A program made the translations under genes and the position numbers. Shown piece by piece: positions 43,929-52,711 of a stretch of DNA of 64,000 bases. The notes below the pieces were generated by a model. The model made no database searches, had not been told where the DNA came from, and was given only the letters and a program-made list of their open reading frames with translations. Source of the stretch: Loktanella sp. IMCC34160 (GTDB lineage: Bacteria; Pseudomonadota; Alphaproteobacteria; Rhodobacterales; Rhodobacteraceae); NCBI RefSeq assembly GCF_004145845.1, contig NZ_SELP01000005.1, forward strand, positions 124,001 through 188,000, written 5' to 3'. How positions within the stretch are numbered: position 1 is the stretch's first letter; each line of letters begins with the position of its first letter.

Positions 43929-44276
43929 TCAGGTCGGCGCCGCCCGACCTTTCCAGAGCGCCATAAAGACCGACAAGATCGCGCCAAGATCGGCCAGAAC
44001 CACCCCGCCGATCAGGAGATCGTGGACAACGCCGCCGCCCAGTCGGGAAAGTTCGACGCCCGCCGCAACGATCAGCGCCAGCATCACCAGCCAGCCCGGC
44101 CCGCGCCACCCGGTCCAAAGGATCGCGCCCGCGACAAGCGCCAGCCCGACAAGGGTCAGTTCCGACAGTCCCGCGAAGGGCACCAGTAGAAGGTGCAGCA
44201 CGGCGGCCAGCCCCATCATCAGCGCCCCGAAGCGAAAGCTGCCAAAGCCGGAAGCGGAAATAATGTTCTGTGTCAT
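43929..44276 (-). CDS. Small membrane protein of unknown function
   Basis: A 115-residue protein with four hydrophobic segments (about 15-33, 38-52, 60-75 and 85-105). I do not recognise a domain. It ends within a GC-rich hairpin between it and the convergent CoA ligase. It lies 12 bases after the molybdenum hydroxylase large subunit on the same strand and may be part of that transcript. No conserved charged or metal-binding motif is visible. Confidence 0.6.
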   Translation of the reverse strand: MTQNIISASGFGSFRFGALMMGLAAVLHLLLVPFAGLSELTLVGLALVAGAILWTGWRGPGWLVMLALIVAAGVELSRLGGGVVHDLLIGGVVLADLGAILSVFMALWKGRAAPT

Positions 44277-44288
44277 GGCGGCCCCCGG

Positions 44289-46532
44289 TCAGACGAAATC
44301 TATGTGCTTGTTGAACGGCATTTCGCGGATGCGCTGCCCTGTCGCCGCGAAGATCGCGTTGGCCAATGCGGGGGCCGCGGGTGGCACCATCGGTTCGCCA
44401 ATCCCGCGCACCTTGGAACCGTTCTCAAGCCCCCGAACGTGGATGCGCGGCGCTTGCCAGATCCGCATCGCTTCGTGGTCGTAGTAGTTTTGCTGCTGGG
44501 CCATCCCATCGGCATAGGTGATCTCGCAATTGATCGCATGGCCAAGGCCAAAGACGATCCCGCCCTGCACCAGCCCTTCGAAATTGACCGGGTCCACCAC
44601 GGTGCCCACGTCGCAGGCGGCCCAGACATCGTCAATCCTGATGCCCCTGTCGGTGGCTGTCACCTCGATGATCTGGGCGAAGGGCACGCCGAAACTTTCG
44701 ACAAAGGCCACCCCACGCCCCTTGCCGTTGCCAAGCGGACCGGCCCACGACGCCATCTCGCCCACGGTTTCCAGCACCCGGCGCGAAGCCTCGTGGCCCA
44801 TCAGCCTGATCCGTTCTTCAAGCGGGTCGGCCCCGGCCGCGTGGATCAATTCGTCCAGAAAACTGTCGAAGATGAACCCGGCCCCTGGCGCGCCCACCGC
44901 CCGCCAGGACGACACGGGCGCCAGCCCTTCGGCCCGAAAACCCCGGACGCGCAGGTTGGGAATATTATAGGGATTGTTCCAGGCCCCGGATGTGATCTGG
45001 GAATCCGGACCGGGGATATTCATGCCGATCCGCCCCATTTGCGAGGCCATGACCGATGGTGCGGCGATATCCACCTCCATCGCCTCGACCCGGCCATTTG
45101 CGACCACGCCGCGCCCGCGCCCGATGGCAGGATGGCGGGGATAGTCGTGGGCGAAATCCTCTTCCCGGCTGTACGTCAGCTTGACCGGGATGCCGGGCAT
45201 CTGCACGGCGATGGCAGCTGCGTGTTTCAGATACTCCAGTTCCAGCCGGTGGCCGAAACTGCCGCCGATGAACTGGTTATGGAACCGGATCTGGTCAGGC
45301 GTTTGCCCGGTGATCGCGGCGACCTGACGTTGCAGGAATTGCGGCATCTGGTGGCCGGTCCAGACATCGGTGCTGTCCGCGTTCACCCGGACGATGGCGT
45401 TCAGCGGTTCCAGCGGGGCGTGCGCAACATACGGCGACCGGTATTCCGCTTGAACCACGTCCGTAGCGGCGGAGATCGTGGCGCTGGTGTCGCCCTCATC
45501 CCGCCAGGTCTTGTCGAGTTGATCGTCGTTGAAGGCGTCGGCAAGCGCGGTCCAATGGTCATCCTGTTCGGCCAGATAGGGGGCCGGGCCCCAGTCCACC
45601 TCGACCGTTTCGGCAGCGCGGATCGCCCGCCAGGTATTGTCGGCAATGACCGCGATCCCTCCAGGGATTTCCAGCACGTCGCTGACCCCGCGCATCGCAC
45701 GCGCGGCGCTGTCGTCATAGGACAGAAGGGCGCCGCCCTGCCGGGGGTTGGTGCGGACGGCGGCGTGCACCACCCCCTCGACCTTCAGGTCGATCCCATA
45801 GGTCATGGTCCCGGTTGATTTGGCGACAATATCGACCCGCTGGGTCGGTTTGCCGATCAGCCGCCATTCAGCGGGGTCGCGCAAGGTCACATCCTGAACC
45901 GGGTCAACGCCCGCCGCAGCGGAGGCCAGCGCGGTATAGTCAAGCCGCGTCCCGTCTGGCAGGACCACCGCGCCGCTTTCGGTCCGCAGATCTTCGACCG
46001 CGACGCCGGTTTCCCGCGCGGCGGCCAGTTTCAGCGTTTCCCGCGCAATCGCCCCGGCCCGCCGCAGCTTGTCGAAACTGTCGGGCATGGCGGACGACCC
46101 GCCGGTCCCTTGCATCCCCAAAAGCTTGGCCACGCCGCCCAGCGCATCGCGCACCGTTTCCGCGCCCCAGCTTTCGTTTGTCGGCATGAATGGGACGGCC
46201 TCGGACGTCAGCGCGGTATTGTAATAGGCCGGATCGGGGGCGCCAAAACTGACCTCAAACTGGCCCATCTCAAGGTCCATTTCCTCGGCGATCAGGACCG
46301 CCTGCGCCGAGGTGACCCCCTGCCCCTTATCCGCATGAGGCGTGATCAGGGTGATCCCGTCCGCGCGGACAAGAACCCAAGGGTTGAAGGATGCCTCGCC
46401 CTCGGCCAGCCCCTCCAAAAGCGGGTTGGGATGGGGTGTCCGGGCCGAGTAGACGCCAAAGGCGACCCCGCCCGCGATGGCGGCAGAGCCGATCAGGAAC
46501 CCACGCCGGGTGATGGTGCGCAAACGGCTCAT
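44289..46532 (-). CDS. Molybdopterin-dependent hydroxylase large subunit, IorB-type
   Basis: A 747-residue xanthine oxidase-family subunit binding the molybdopterin cofactor. A twin-arginine signal (TRRGFLIGSAAIAGG) shows export of the folded complex to the periplasm. Motifs: NPWVLVRADGITLITPHADKGQGVTSAQAVLIAEE, the MPQFLQRQVAAITGQ segment, GGSFGHRLELEYLKHAA, and the catalytic Glu in VRGIGEPMVPPAAPALANAI. It oxidises an aldehyde or N-heterocycle; isoquinoline 1-oxidoreductase is the nearest characterised type. The Fe-S subunit is encoded immediately upstream (1-base gap). No cytochrome c subunit or XdhC-like chaperone lies nearby. Confidence 0.88.
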   Translation of the reverse strand: MSRLRTITRRGFLIGSAAIAGGVAFGVYSARTPHPNPLLEGLAEGEASFNPWVLVRADGITLITPHADKGQGVTSAQAVLIAEEMDLEMGQFEVSFGAPDPAYYNTALTSEAVPFMPTNESWGAETVRDALGGVAKLLGMQGTGGSSAMPDSFDKLRRAGAIARETLKLAAARETGVAVEDLRTESGAVVLPDGTRLDYTALASAAAGVDPVQDVTLRDPAEWRLIGKPTQRVDIVAKSTGTMTYGIDLKVEGVVHAAVRTNPRQGGALLSYDDSAARAMRGVSDVLEIPGGIAVIADNTWRAIRAAETVEVDWGPAPYLAEQDDHWTALADAFNDDQLDKTWRDEGDTSATISAATDVVQAEYRSPYVAHAPLEPLNAIVRVNADSTDVWTGHQMPQFLQRQVAAITGQTPDQIRFHNQFIGGSFGHRLELEYLKHAAAIAVQMPGIPVKLTYSREEDFAHDYPRHPAIGRGRGVVANGRVEAMEVDIAAPSVMASQMGRIGMNIPGPDSQITSGAWNNPYNIPNLRVRGFRAEGLAPVSSWRAVGAPGAGFIFDSFLDELIHAAGADPLEERIRLMGHEASRRVLETVGEMASWAGPLGNGKGRGVAFVESFGVPFAQIIEVTATDRGIRIDDVWAACDVGTVVDPVNFEGLVQGGIVFGLGHAINCEITYADGMAQQQNYYDHEAMRIWQAPRIHVRGLENGSKVRGIGEPMVPPAAPALANAIFAATGQRIREMPFNKHIDFV

Positions 46533-46533
46533 C

Positions 46534-46995
46534 TCAGGCCTCCTTCAACTTGGCGGCGGCGGTGTGGATCGCGGCCCGGATGCGGGGGTAGGTGCCGCAT
46601 CGGCACAGGTTCCCCCACATGGCATCGTCGATATCGGCATCCGTCGGGTCCGGGTTTTCCGCCAAAAGGGCGGCAGCCTGCATGATCTGACCGGACTGGC
46701 AATAGCCACATTGCGCGACCTGATGGTCTATCCACGCCTCTTGCACCGCGTGCAGCGCATCCGGCGTGCCAAGGCCGTTGATCGTTAACACCTCGGCCCC
46801 TTCGGCATCGGCGGCGGGGGTCTGGCAGGATCGCACGGCCTCGCCGTTCAGATGCACGGTGCAGGCCCCGCATTGGGCAACGCCGCAGCCATATTTCACG
46901 CCGGTGATGCCCAACTCGTCCCGCAGCACCCACAACAGGGGCATGCCGGGTTCGACATCCACTTCACGTTCAATTCCATCGACGATCAGTTTCAT
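46534..46995 (-). CDS. (2Fe-2S)-binding subunit of molybdenum hydroxylase, IorA-type
   Basis: A 153-residue small subunit carrying two 2Fe-2S clusters. The N-terminal plant-type cluster is [15 protein letters not shown] with a fourth Cys at VRSC; the C-terminal cluster is QCGYCQSGQ with [11 protein letters not shown]. It passes electrons from the molybdopterin subunit. The start follows AGAGGT. It is first in the pair and divergent from eutB over a 178-base intergenic region that must hold both promoters. Confidence 0.93.
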   Translation of the reverse strand: MKLIVDGIEREVDVEPGMPLLWVLRDELGITGVKYGCGVAQCGACTVHLNGEAVRSCQTPAADAEGAEVLTINGLGTPDALHAVQEAWIDHQVAQCGYCQSGQIMQAAALLAENPDPTDADIDDAMWGNLCRCGTYPRIRAAIHTAAAKLKEA

Positions 46996-47173
46996 GCGTA
47001 CCTCTGTCCGTTGGTTGTTTGGAATCTAGGGGATCTGGAAATAATTGCGACCCCTCTGGTCCGAGGCGAGCCCTTCACCTAGCGTCAACAAAGACACGAT
47101 CGCGTCGAAAACCACCCCCGAAACGGCGTCCCGGTGCCTTTCGCCCGGCTGCCAAACCCGGCATGGTGCGGGC

Positions 47174-48178
47174 ATGACAGACCTACTTGCCATGATCGAA
47201 GATGCGCGCGCCCGGCTGCGTGGACGCGCGGATGCAACGCCGTTCATTCCCTCCCCCTTCATGACCCGCGCGACCGGGCATGATTTCATGATGAAGCTGG
47301 AAATCGCCCAGCCCATCGGCGCCTTCAAACTGCGCGGGGCGATGAATGCGGTTCTGGCCCTGCCAGAGGCGACCCGGGGGGTGACCTGCTGTTCCACCGG
47401 CAATCACGGGCGGGGTGTGGCCTATGCTGCCGCCCTACGCGGGATGCGGGCGGTGATCTGCATGTCGGAACTGGTGCCGCAGGCCAAGGTGGATGGAATC
47501 CGCGCCCTCGGGGCCGAGGTTTGCATCATCGGCCGGAGCCAGGACGAGGCGATGGCGGAAAGCCAGCGGTTGGTCGCGGCAGAGGGGCTGGTCGAAATCT
47601 CACCCTTTGACGATCCATTCGTCATCGCGGGGCAAGGCACCATCGGGGCCGAGATGATGGAGGCCCGCCCGGACCTGCACACGATCCTTGTGCCGCTGTC
47701 GGGGGGCGGGTTGGCGGCTGGGGTTGCCGTGGCGGCCAAGGCCGCGAACCCGGATGTGAGGGTGATCGGCGTGACCATGGACCGGGGCGCGGCGATGCAC
47801 GCGTCCCTTCTTGCGGGTCATCCGGTGGAGGTGGCGGAGGTGCCCAGCCTTGCCGACAGCCTTGGCGGCGGGATCGGGTTGGACAATCGCCTGAGCTTTC
47901 CTGTCTGCCGCGACCTGCTGGATGCCACGGTTCTGGTCACTGAAGAAGAAATCCGAGACGCGATGCAGGTGCTGTTCTTCGAGGACAGGTTGGTGGCAGA
48001 GGGCGCGTCGGTTGTCGGGCTGGCGGCGATCCTGTCGGGTAAGGTCAAGCCCGTGGGGCCGGTCGGAACCATCATCACCGGCCGAAATCTTGATATGCAG
48101 CGGTTCCACCAGATCGTCGGCGGGGCCGATGTGGTTCTGGGGGATGTGACGGTGAAAGGACGGACCTATGGCGCATGA
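47174..48178 (+). CDS. eutB: Threonine dehydratase-family protein, hydroxyectoine utilisation EutB-type
   Basis: A 334-residue PLP enzyme of the serine/threonine dehydratase group. The PLP Lys is in IGAFKLRGAMNAV, the Ser/Asn loop is STGNHGRGVAYAA, and the Gly-rich phosphate loop is SGGGLAAGVAV. The pairing with an ornithine cyclodeaminase-family gene and the details PQAKVDGIRALG and GGIGLDNRLSFPVCRD fit EutB of ectoine degradation. The other possibility is beta-hydroxyaspartate dehydratase (BhcB), whose partner BhcD is also of that family. The frame is open upstream, but ATG 47174 fits the family. It overlaps eutC by 11 bases. Confidence 0.75.
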   Translation: MTDLLAMIEDARARLRGRADATPFIPSPFMTRATGHDFMMKLEIAQPIGAFKLRGAMNAVLALPEATRGVTCCSTGNHGRGVAYAAALRGMRAVICMSELVPQAKVDGIRALGAEVCIIGRSQDEAMAESQRLVAAEGLVEISPFDDPFVIAGQGTIGAEMMEARPDLHTILVPLSGGGLAAGVAVAAKAANPDVRVIGVTMDRGAAMHASLLAGHPVEVAEVPSLADSLGGGIGLDNRLSFPVCRDLLDATVLVTEEEIRDAMQVLFFEDRLVAEGASVVGLAAILSGKVKPVGPVGTIITGRNLDMQRFHQIVGGADVVLGDVTVKGRTYGA

Positions 48179-49154
48179 CATCCAGATCGTGACCGAGGCG
48201 CAATTGCGCGCGGCTGTATCGCTTAACCTGACCACGGTCGACGTGATCGAACGGGCCTTTGCCGCGCTGGCCTCCGGCGAGGTGGTCATGCCGCCGATCC
48301 TGTCGATGGACCTGCCGCAAGCAAACGGAGAGGTGGACGTGAAGACCGCCTATATCCCCGGCTTCGATGGCTTTGCGATCAAGGTCAGCCCCGGGTTCTT
48401 CGACAACCCGAAGATCGGCCTGCCCAGCCTGAACGGGCTGATGATCCTGTTTTCGGCCAAAACCGGGTTAGTCGAGGCGGTCTATCTGGACAACGGATAC
48501 CTGACCGACATCCGCACCGCCGCGGCTGGGGCGGTCGCCGCGCGGCATCTTGCCCCGAAGGAGGTACAGACCGCCGGGGTGATCGGCACCGGGGTTCAGG
48601 CCCGGCTGCAACTGCAAGCCGCCCATCTGGTCCGCCCGTTTGACCGTGTGTTGGTGCACGGCCGCGACATCGACAAGGCCCGCGCCTGTGCCGCCGATCT
48701 GTCCAACGCGCTGGGAATAGAGGCCGTGGCGATGGCCGATCCGGCAGACCTAGTCGCACAAAGCCAGCTGGTGGTGACAACCACGCCCGCCCGAACCCCC
48801 GTGCTGCGGGCCGAGTGGCTGCATCCGGGGCTGCACATCACCGCCATGGGGTCCGATCAGGAAGGCAAGAACGAGATCGACCCGGCCGCCATTGCGGCCG
48901 CCGATCTGTATGTCTGCGACCGGGTCAGCCAGTGCGAGGTGTCGGGCGAATTGGAAGCGGCCCGCGCCGCAGGGCTGCTGGCAGGGGTGACGCCGCCGGA
49001 ATTGGGCGAGGTGGTTACCGGCGCCAAGGCCGGCCGCCAATCCGAAGACGATATCACGATCTGCGACCTGACCGGCACCGGGGCGCAGGACACGGCGATT
49101 GCCAGCCATGTCCGCGCCATGCTGCCCGATGCGGGCACGCGGATCAGCGCCTGA
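48168..49154 (+). CDS. eutC: Ornithine cyclodeaminase-family protein, EutC-type
   Basis: A 328-residue NAD(P)-dependent enzyme of the ornithine cyclodeaminase/mu-crystallin family. The Rossmann motif is GVIGTGVQARLQLQA near residue 140, the substrate Lys is in FDGFAIKVSPGFFDNP, and HITAMGSDQEGKNEIDP carries the catalytic acid. It is coupled to eutB by overlap with ribosome site AAAGGACGG. The pair would process a degradation intermediate of (hydroxy)ectoine; BhcD (iminosuccinate reductase) is an alternative. No eutA, eutD or eutE, nor bhcA/bhcC, is in the window. It ends only 3 bases from the convergent phoB stop. Confidence 0.78.
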   Translation: MAHDIQIVTEAQLRAAVSLNLTTVDVIERAFAALASGEVVMPPILSMDLPQANGEVDVKTAYIPGFDGFAIKVSPGFFDNPKIGLPSLNGLMILFSAKTGLVEAVYLDNGYLTDIRTAAAGAVAARHLAPKEVQTAGVIGTGVQARLQLQAAHLVRPFDRVLVHGRDIDKARACAADLSNALGIEAVAMADPADLVAQSQLVVTTTPARTPVLRAEWLHPGLHITAMGSDQEGKNEIDPAAIAAADLYVCDRVSQCEVSGELEAARAAGLLAGVTPPELGEVVTGAKAGRQSEDDITICDLTGTGAQDTAIASHVRAMLPDAGTRISA

Positions 49155-49157
49155 CGA

Positions 49158-49844
49158 TCAGCCCAGCGCGTAGCCCGCGCCACGCACCGTGCGGATCGGG
49201 TCGCCCGCGTCCTTGCCCAGCGCCTTGCGCAGCCGCCCGACGTGCACGTCGACCGTCCGGGTATCGACGTAAATGTCCTGCCCCCAGACCCGGTCCAGAA
49301 GCTGTTCGCGCGACCAGACCCGGCCCGGCTTTTCCATGAATGTGGCCAGCAGGCGAAACTCTGTCGGGCCAAGTTTTACCGGGCTGCCCGCACGGGTCAC
49401 CCGGTGGCTTTCGGCGTCGAGCGTGATGTCTTCATAGGTCAGCACCTCGCCCACGGTGGCGGGGCGGGACCGGCGCAGCTGGCTTTTGATCCGGGCCATC
49501 AGTTCGGTGACGGAATAGGGTTTGACGACGTAATCATCCGCCCCCGTGTCCAGCCCGCGCACCCTGTCCACCTCTTCCGAGCGGGCAGAGAGCATGATGA
49601 TCGGAATGGCCCGCGTTTCTGACCGGGTCTTAAGCTGGCGGCAAAGCTCGATCCCCGAGAGGTTCGGCATCATCCAGTCCAGAACGATCAGGTCCGGCGC
49701 ATCCTCGGCCACCAGCAGCTTGGCCTCTTCCCCGTTCGGGGCCTGCGACACGCGGAACCCTTCGGCTTCGAGGTTGTAGATCAGCATTTCCCGCTGGGCC
49801 GGTTCGTCCTCGACCACAAGGATATGGGGTGCGAGGGCGGCCAT
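49158..49844 (-). CDS. phoB: Phosphate regulon response regulator PhoB
   Basis: A 228-residue OmpR/PhoB-type regulator. The receiver domain has acidic residues VVEDEPAQREML and the phosphorylated Asp in LIVLDWMMPNLSG (near residue 54), with the switch Lys in VVKPYSVTEL. The winged-helix domain ends TVDVHVGRLRKALG and RTVRGAGYALG. When phosphorylated it binds PHO boxes and activates phosphate genes, including this operon. It follows phoU with a 1-base gap, at the end of pstSCAB-phoU-phoB. No phoR sensor gene is present here. Confidence 0.96.
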   Translation of the reverse strand: MAALAPHILVVEDEPAQREMLIYNLEAEGFRVSQAPNGEEAKLLVAEDAPDLIVLDWMMPNLSGIELCRQLKTRSETRAIPIIMLSARSEEVDRVRGLDTGADDYVVKPYSVTELMARIKSQLRRSRPATVGEVLTYEDITLDAESHRVTRAGSPVKLGPTEFRLLATFMEKPGRVWSREQLLDRVWGQDIYVDTRTVDVHVGRLRKALGKDAGDPIRTVRGAGYALG

Positions 49845-49845
49845 G

Positions 49846-50556
49846 TTATTCGGCCCCGGTGGCGTAGGCCGTGTTGTCGCCCTTGGGCCGGGTTTCCTCG
49901 GGCATTTCGCCGGTAACCAGATAGATCACCTGTTCAGCCATATTGGTCACCAGATCACCCATCCGTTCCACGTTCTTGGCGATGAAGTGCAGGTGCATGC
50001 AGGGGGTGATGTTGCGCGCGTCTTCCAGCATGAAGGTCAGGAATTCACGGAACAGCGCGTTATACATCTGGTCCACGTCCAGATCCCGCTGGCGGACGCT
50101 TTCGGCCAGAACCTCGTCCCCGCGCAGATAGGCATCCAGCGTGTCATGCAGCATTCCCTGCACTTCGCGGGCCATGCGGCGGATGGCGGCGTCGGACCCG
50201 GCGATGGGGCGCATATCGACAAGCACGCTGGTGCGTTTGGCGATGTTCTTGGCATAGTCGCCGACCCGTTCAAGGCTGGCCGCCAGCCGCAGCACGGTCA
50301 GCAACACGCGCAGGTCCTTGGACACGGGCGCCCGAAGGGCGATGGTGCGGGCCACTTCGTCGTTGATCTGCTGTTCCAGCGCGTCAACGGCCTTGTCACC
50401 CTTGCGGACCTTGTCGGCCAGTTCCACATCGCGGGTTTCCAGCGATTGGGCCCCATCAAGGATCGCCGCCTCGACCAGCCCGCCCATTTTCATGGCAAGC
50501 GCCTGGATGGCCTCAAGATCGCGGTCGTAGGCGGAAGAAATATGTCTGTCGTTCAT
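49846..50556 (-). CDS. phoU: Phosphate signalling protein PhoU
   Basis: A 236-residue all-helical protein with two PhoU repeats; ELADKVRKGDKAVDALEQQI and SLERVGDYAKNIAKR in the first, VDQMYNALFREFLTFM and NVERMGDLVTNMAEQ in the second (E/DxxxD metal motifs). It links Pst transporter status to PhoR, and it represses the Pho response in high phosphate. It follows pstB by 11 bases with ribosome site AGGAGTTC. Confidence 0.96.
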   Translation of the reverse strand: MNDRHISSAYDRDLEAIQALAMKMGGLVEAAILDGAQSLETRDVELADKVRKGDKAVDALEQQINDEVARTIALRAPVSKDLRVLLTVLRLAASLERVGDYAKNIAKRTSVLVDMRPIAGSDAAIRRMAREVQGMLHDTLDAYLRGDEVLAESVRQRDLDVDQMYNALFREFLTFMLEDARNITPCMHLHFIAKNVERMGDLVTNMAEQVIYLVTGEMPEETRPKGDNTAYATGAE

Positions 50557-50567
50557 GTCCTGAACTC

Positions 50568-51365
50568 CTACCCGATCCGGCCGGAAATATAGGCTTCGGT
50601 CCGGCTGTCTTCGGGGTTGGTGAAAATCTGGTCGGTATCGCCGTATTCGACAAGATTGCCGAGGTGGAAGAAGGCGGTGCGCTGGCTGACACGCGCGGCC
50701 TGCTGCATCGAATGGGTCACGATCACCACGGAATAACGGGTGCGCAGTTCGTCGATCAGTTCCTCGACCTGTGCGGTGGCGATGGGGTCAAGCGCCGAAC
50801 AGGGTTCATCCATCAAAAGAACCTCGGGTTCGGTGGCGACGGCGCGGGCGATGCACAGGCGTTGCTGCTGGCCACCGGACAGGCCGGTGCCCGGCGCGTG
50901 CAGCCGGTCCTTCACCTCGTCCCAGATGGCGCCGCGGCGCAGAGCCTTTTCTACGATCTCGTCCAGATCCGCCTTGTTGCGGGCCAGCCCGTGAATGCGC
51001 GGACCATAGGCCACGTTGTCATAGATGGACTTTGGAAAGGGGTTCGGTTTCTGGAACACCATGCCGACCTTGGCGCGCAGCTGCACCGGGTCCACGCGGC
51101 GGTCATAGATGTCTTCGCCGTCCAGCAGGATGTCGCCTTCGACCCGGCAGACGTCAATCGTGTCGTTCATCCGGTTCAGGCAGCGCAGGAAGGTGGACTT
51201 GCCACAGCCGGACGGGCCGATGAAGGCGGTCACGGTCTTGTCGGCGATGTCCACGTTCACATCTTTGATGGCGTGGTTGTCGCCGTAATAGACCTGCACC
51301 CCGCGGGCCGAGATCTTGATATCGTCCATCTGGACTGCCCTTTCCGTCACTGTCGTGTCTTTCAT
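50568..51365 (-). CDS. pstB: Phosphate ABC transporter ATP-binding protein
   Basis: A 265-residue ATPase powering the Pst phosphate importer. Walker [10 protein letters not shown] near residue 46, Q-loop [19 protein letters not shown], signature [14 protein letters not shown] and Walker [14 protein letters not shown]. The ATG at 51365 follows AGGGA; a further in-frame ATG at 51329 (MDDIKIS) could be used instead. It lies 20 bases after pstA. Confidence 0.96.
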   Translation of the reverse strand: MKDTTVTERAVQMDDIKISARGVQVYYGDNHAIKDVNVDIADKTVTAFIGPSGCGKSTFLRCLNRMNDTIDVCRVEGDILLDGEDIYDRRVDPVQLRAKVGMVFQKPNPFPKSIYDNVAYGPRIHGLARNKADLDEIVEKALRRGAIWDEVKDRLHAPGTGLSGGQQQRLCIARAVATEPEVLLMDEPCSALDPIATAQVEELIDELRTRYSVVIVTHSMQQAARVSQRTAFFHLGNLVEYGDTDQIFTNPEDSRTEAYISGRIG

Positions 51366-51385
51366 CGTATCGGTCCCTGCCAATC

Positions 51386-52711
51386 CTACCAACGCCGTTC
51401 AAACCGGCGCCGCAGAAGGATGGCGACAAAGTTCATGGCCAGCAGGAAGACCAGCAGGATGATGATCCCGCCCCAAGCCCGTTCGTAATAGGCAGGGTCG
51501 GCCCGCTTGGCCCATTCGTAGATTTGCGCGGGCATGGCCGAATTCGGCGCAAGAAACCCGTCGGCCAGTGTTTCCGGTGCGTTGGTGGCGATAAAGCCAA
51601 CCATCCCGATCAGAAGCAGCGGGGCAGTTTCGCCCAGTGCCTGTGCCAGCCCGATGATCGTCCCAGTAAGGATGCCCGGCATCGCCAGCGGCAGGACGTG
51701 GTGGAACGTCGCCTGCATCTTCGACGCGCCCACGCCCAGCGCCGCATCGCGGATCGACGGCGGCACGGCCTTCAGGCTGGCGCGGGTCGAAATCACAATT
51801 GTCGGCAGGGTCATCAGCGTCAGGGTCAACCCGCCCACCAGCGGCGCCGATTGCGGCAGATGCGCGACCTGAATGAACACAGCCAGACCAAGGATACCGA
51901 ACACGATGGACGGCACAGCGGCGAGGTTCGAGATGTTCACCTCGATCAGGTCGGTGAACCGGTTCTTTGGCGCGAATTCTTCCAGATAGATCGACGCGGC
52001 CACCCCGATGGGCAGGGCGCAGGCCAGAACCACCAACATCATGAACAGCGAGCCGATCATCGACAAGCCCATCCCCGCCGCCTCGGGCCGGCTTTCGGAC
52101 GCGTCGGCCCCGGTGATGAACCGCCAATTGAACCGCCGCTCCACGATGCCTGCGTCCCGCATCTGGTCCACAAGGTCCAGATGCGCGGCGTCAAGGTTCT
52201 TGTCCTCGGACAGCGACTCGCGCGTGACGCGCCCCTTGAGGTAGCCATCGACCCGACTGGAGGCGAGGAAGTCAAAGGTGAGCGGCTGGTCCAGCATCTC
52301 GGGATTGGCCAGCACGTAGTCTCGCAGGTCCGCCCCGGCAGACGACGACAGCATCAAAAGCAGGGTCTTCTGATCCATGTCCGTGTCAATCCCGGCGCGG
52401 CCAAGCGCGGTTTCGATCGCGGTGCCGACCATCTCTTTGTATTTGCCGGTCTTAAGAACCGATGCCTCTGCCGCTTCGATCTCCTCGGCGGTCAGGGTCA
52501 TTTCGACGGTGATGAAGGTCTGGGTGAAGGCACGGGTGCCGTTCGAAATGATCGCCACCATCAGCGCCAGCAGGAAGGCCAGTCCGATGCCGACGGCGAT
52601 CAGCCCATAGACCTTGAACCGGGTCTCGGCCGCATTGCGTTTGCGGGTGCGGGCGTCAAGCTCCAGCAGCGACGACTTGCGGCGCGGTGTATTTGCGTCG
52701 GTGTCGGTCAT
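51386..52711 (-). CDS. pstA: Phosphate ABC transporter permease PstA
   Basis: A 441-residue permease. The C-terminal part has six helices with the transporter signature [31 protein letters not shown] and a coupling segment [26 protein letters not shown]. As in many alphaproteobacterial PstA proteins, the N-terminus is long: a cytoplasmic piece, one helix, then about 150 extracytoplasmic residues. It overlaps pstC by 4 bases (ATGA). Confidence 0.95.
   Translation of the reverse strand: MTDTDANTPRRKSSLLELDARTRKRNAAETRFKVYGLIAVGIGLAFLLALMVAIISNGTRAFTQTFITVEMTLTAEEIEAAEASVLKTGKYKEMVGTAIETALGRAGIDTDMDQKTLLLMLSSSAGADLRDYVLANPEMLDQPLTFDFLASSRVDGYLKGRVTRESLSEDKNLDAAHLDLVDQMRDAGIVERRFNWRFITGADASESRPEAAGMGLSMIGSLFMMLVVLACALPIGVAASIYLEEFAPKNRFTDLIEVNISNLAAVPSIVFGILGLAVFIQVAHLPQSAPLVGGLTLTLMTLPTIVISTRASLKAVPPSIRDAALGVGASKMQATFHHVLPLAMPGILTGTIIGLAQALGETAPLLLIGMVGFIATNAPETLADGFLAPNSAMPAQIYEWAKRADPAYYERAWGGIIILLVFLLAMNFVAILLRRRFERRW

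Noticed and set aside
43914-43946. GC-rich hairpin after the acyl-CoA ligase as a terminator
   Set aside because: No T-run on either strand and half of it lies in the coding end of the next gene; a terminator cannot be supported.
47174-49154. Naming the pair bhcB-bhcD
   Set aside because: The beta-hydroxyaspartate cycle genes bhcA and bhcC are not adjacent, and the sequence details fit EutB/EutC at least as well.
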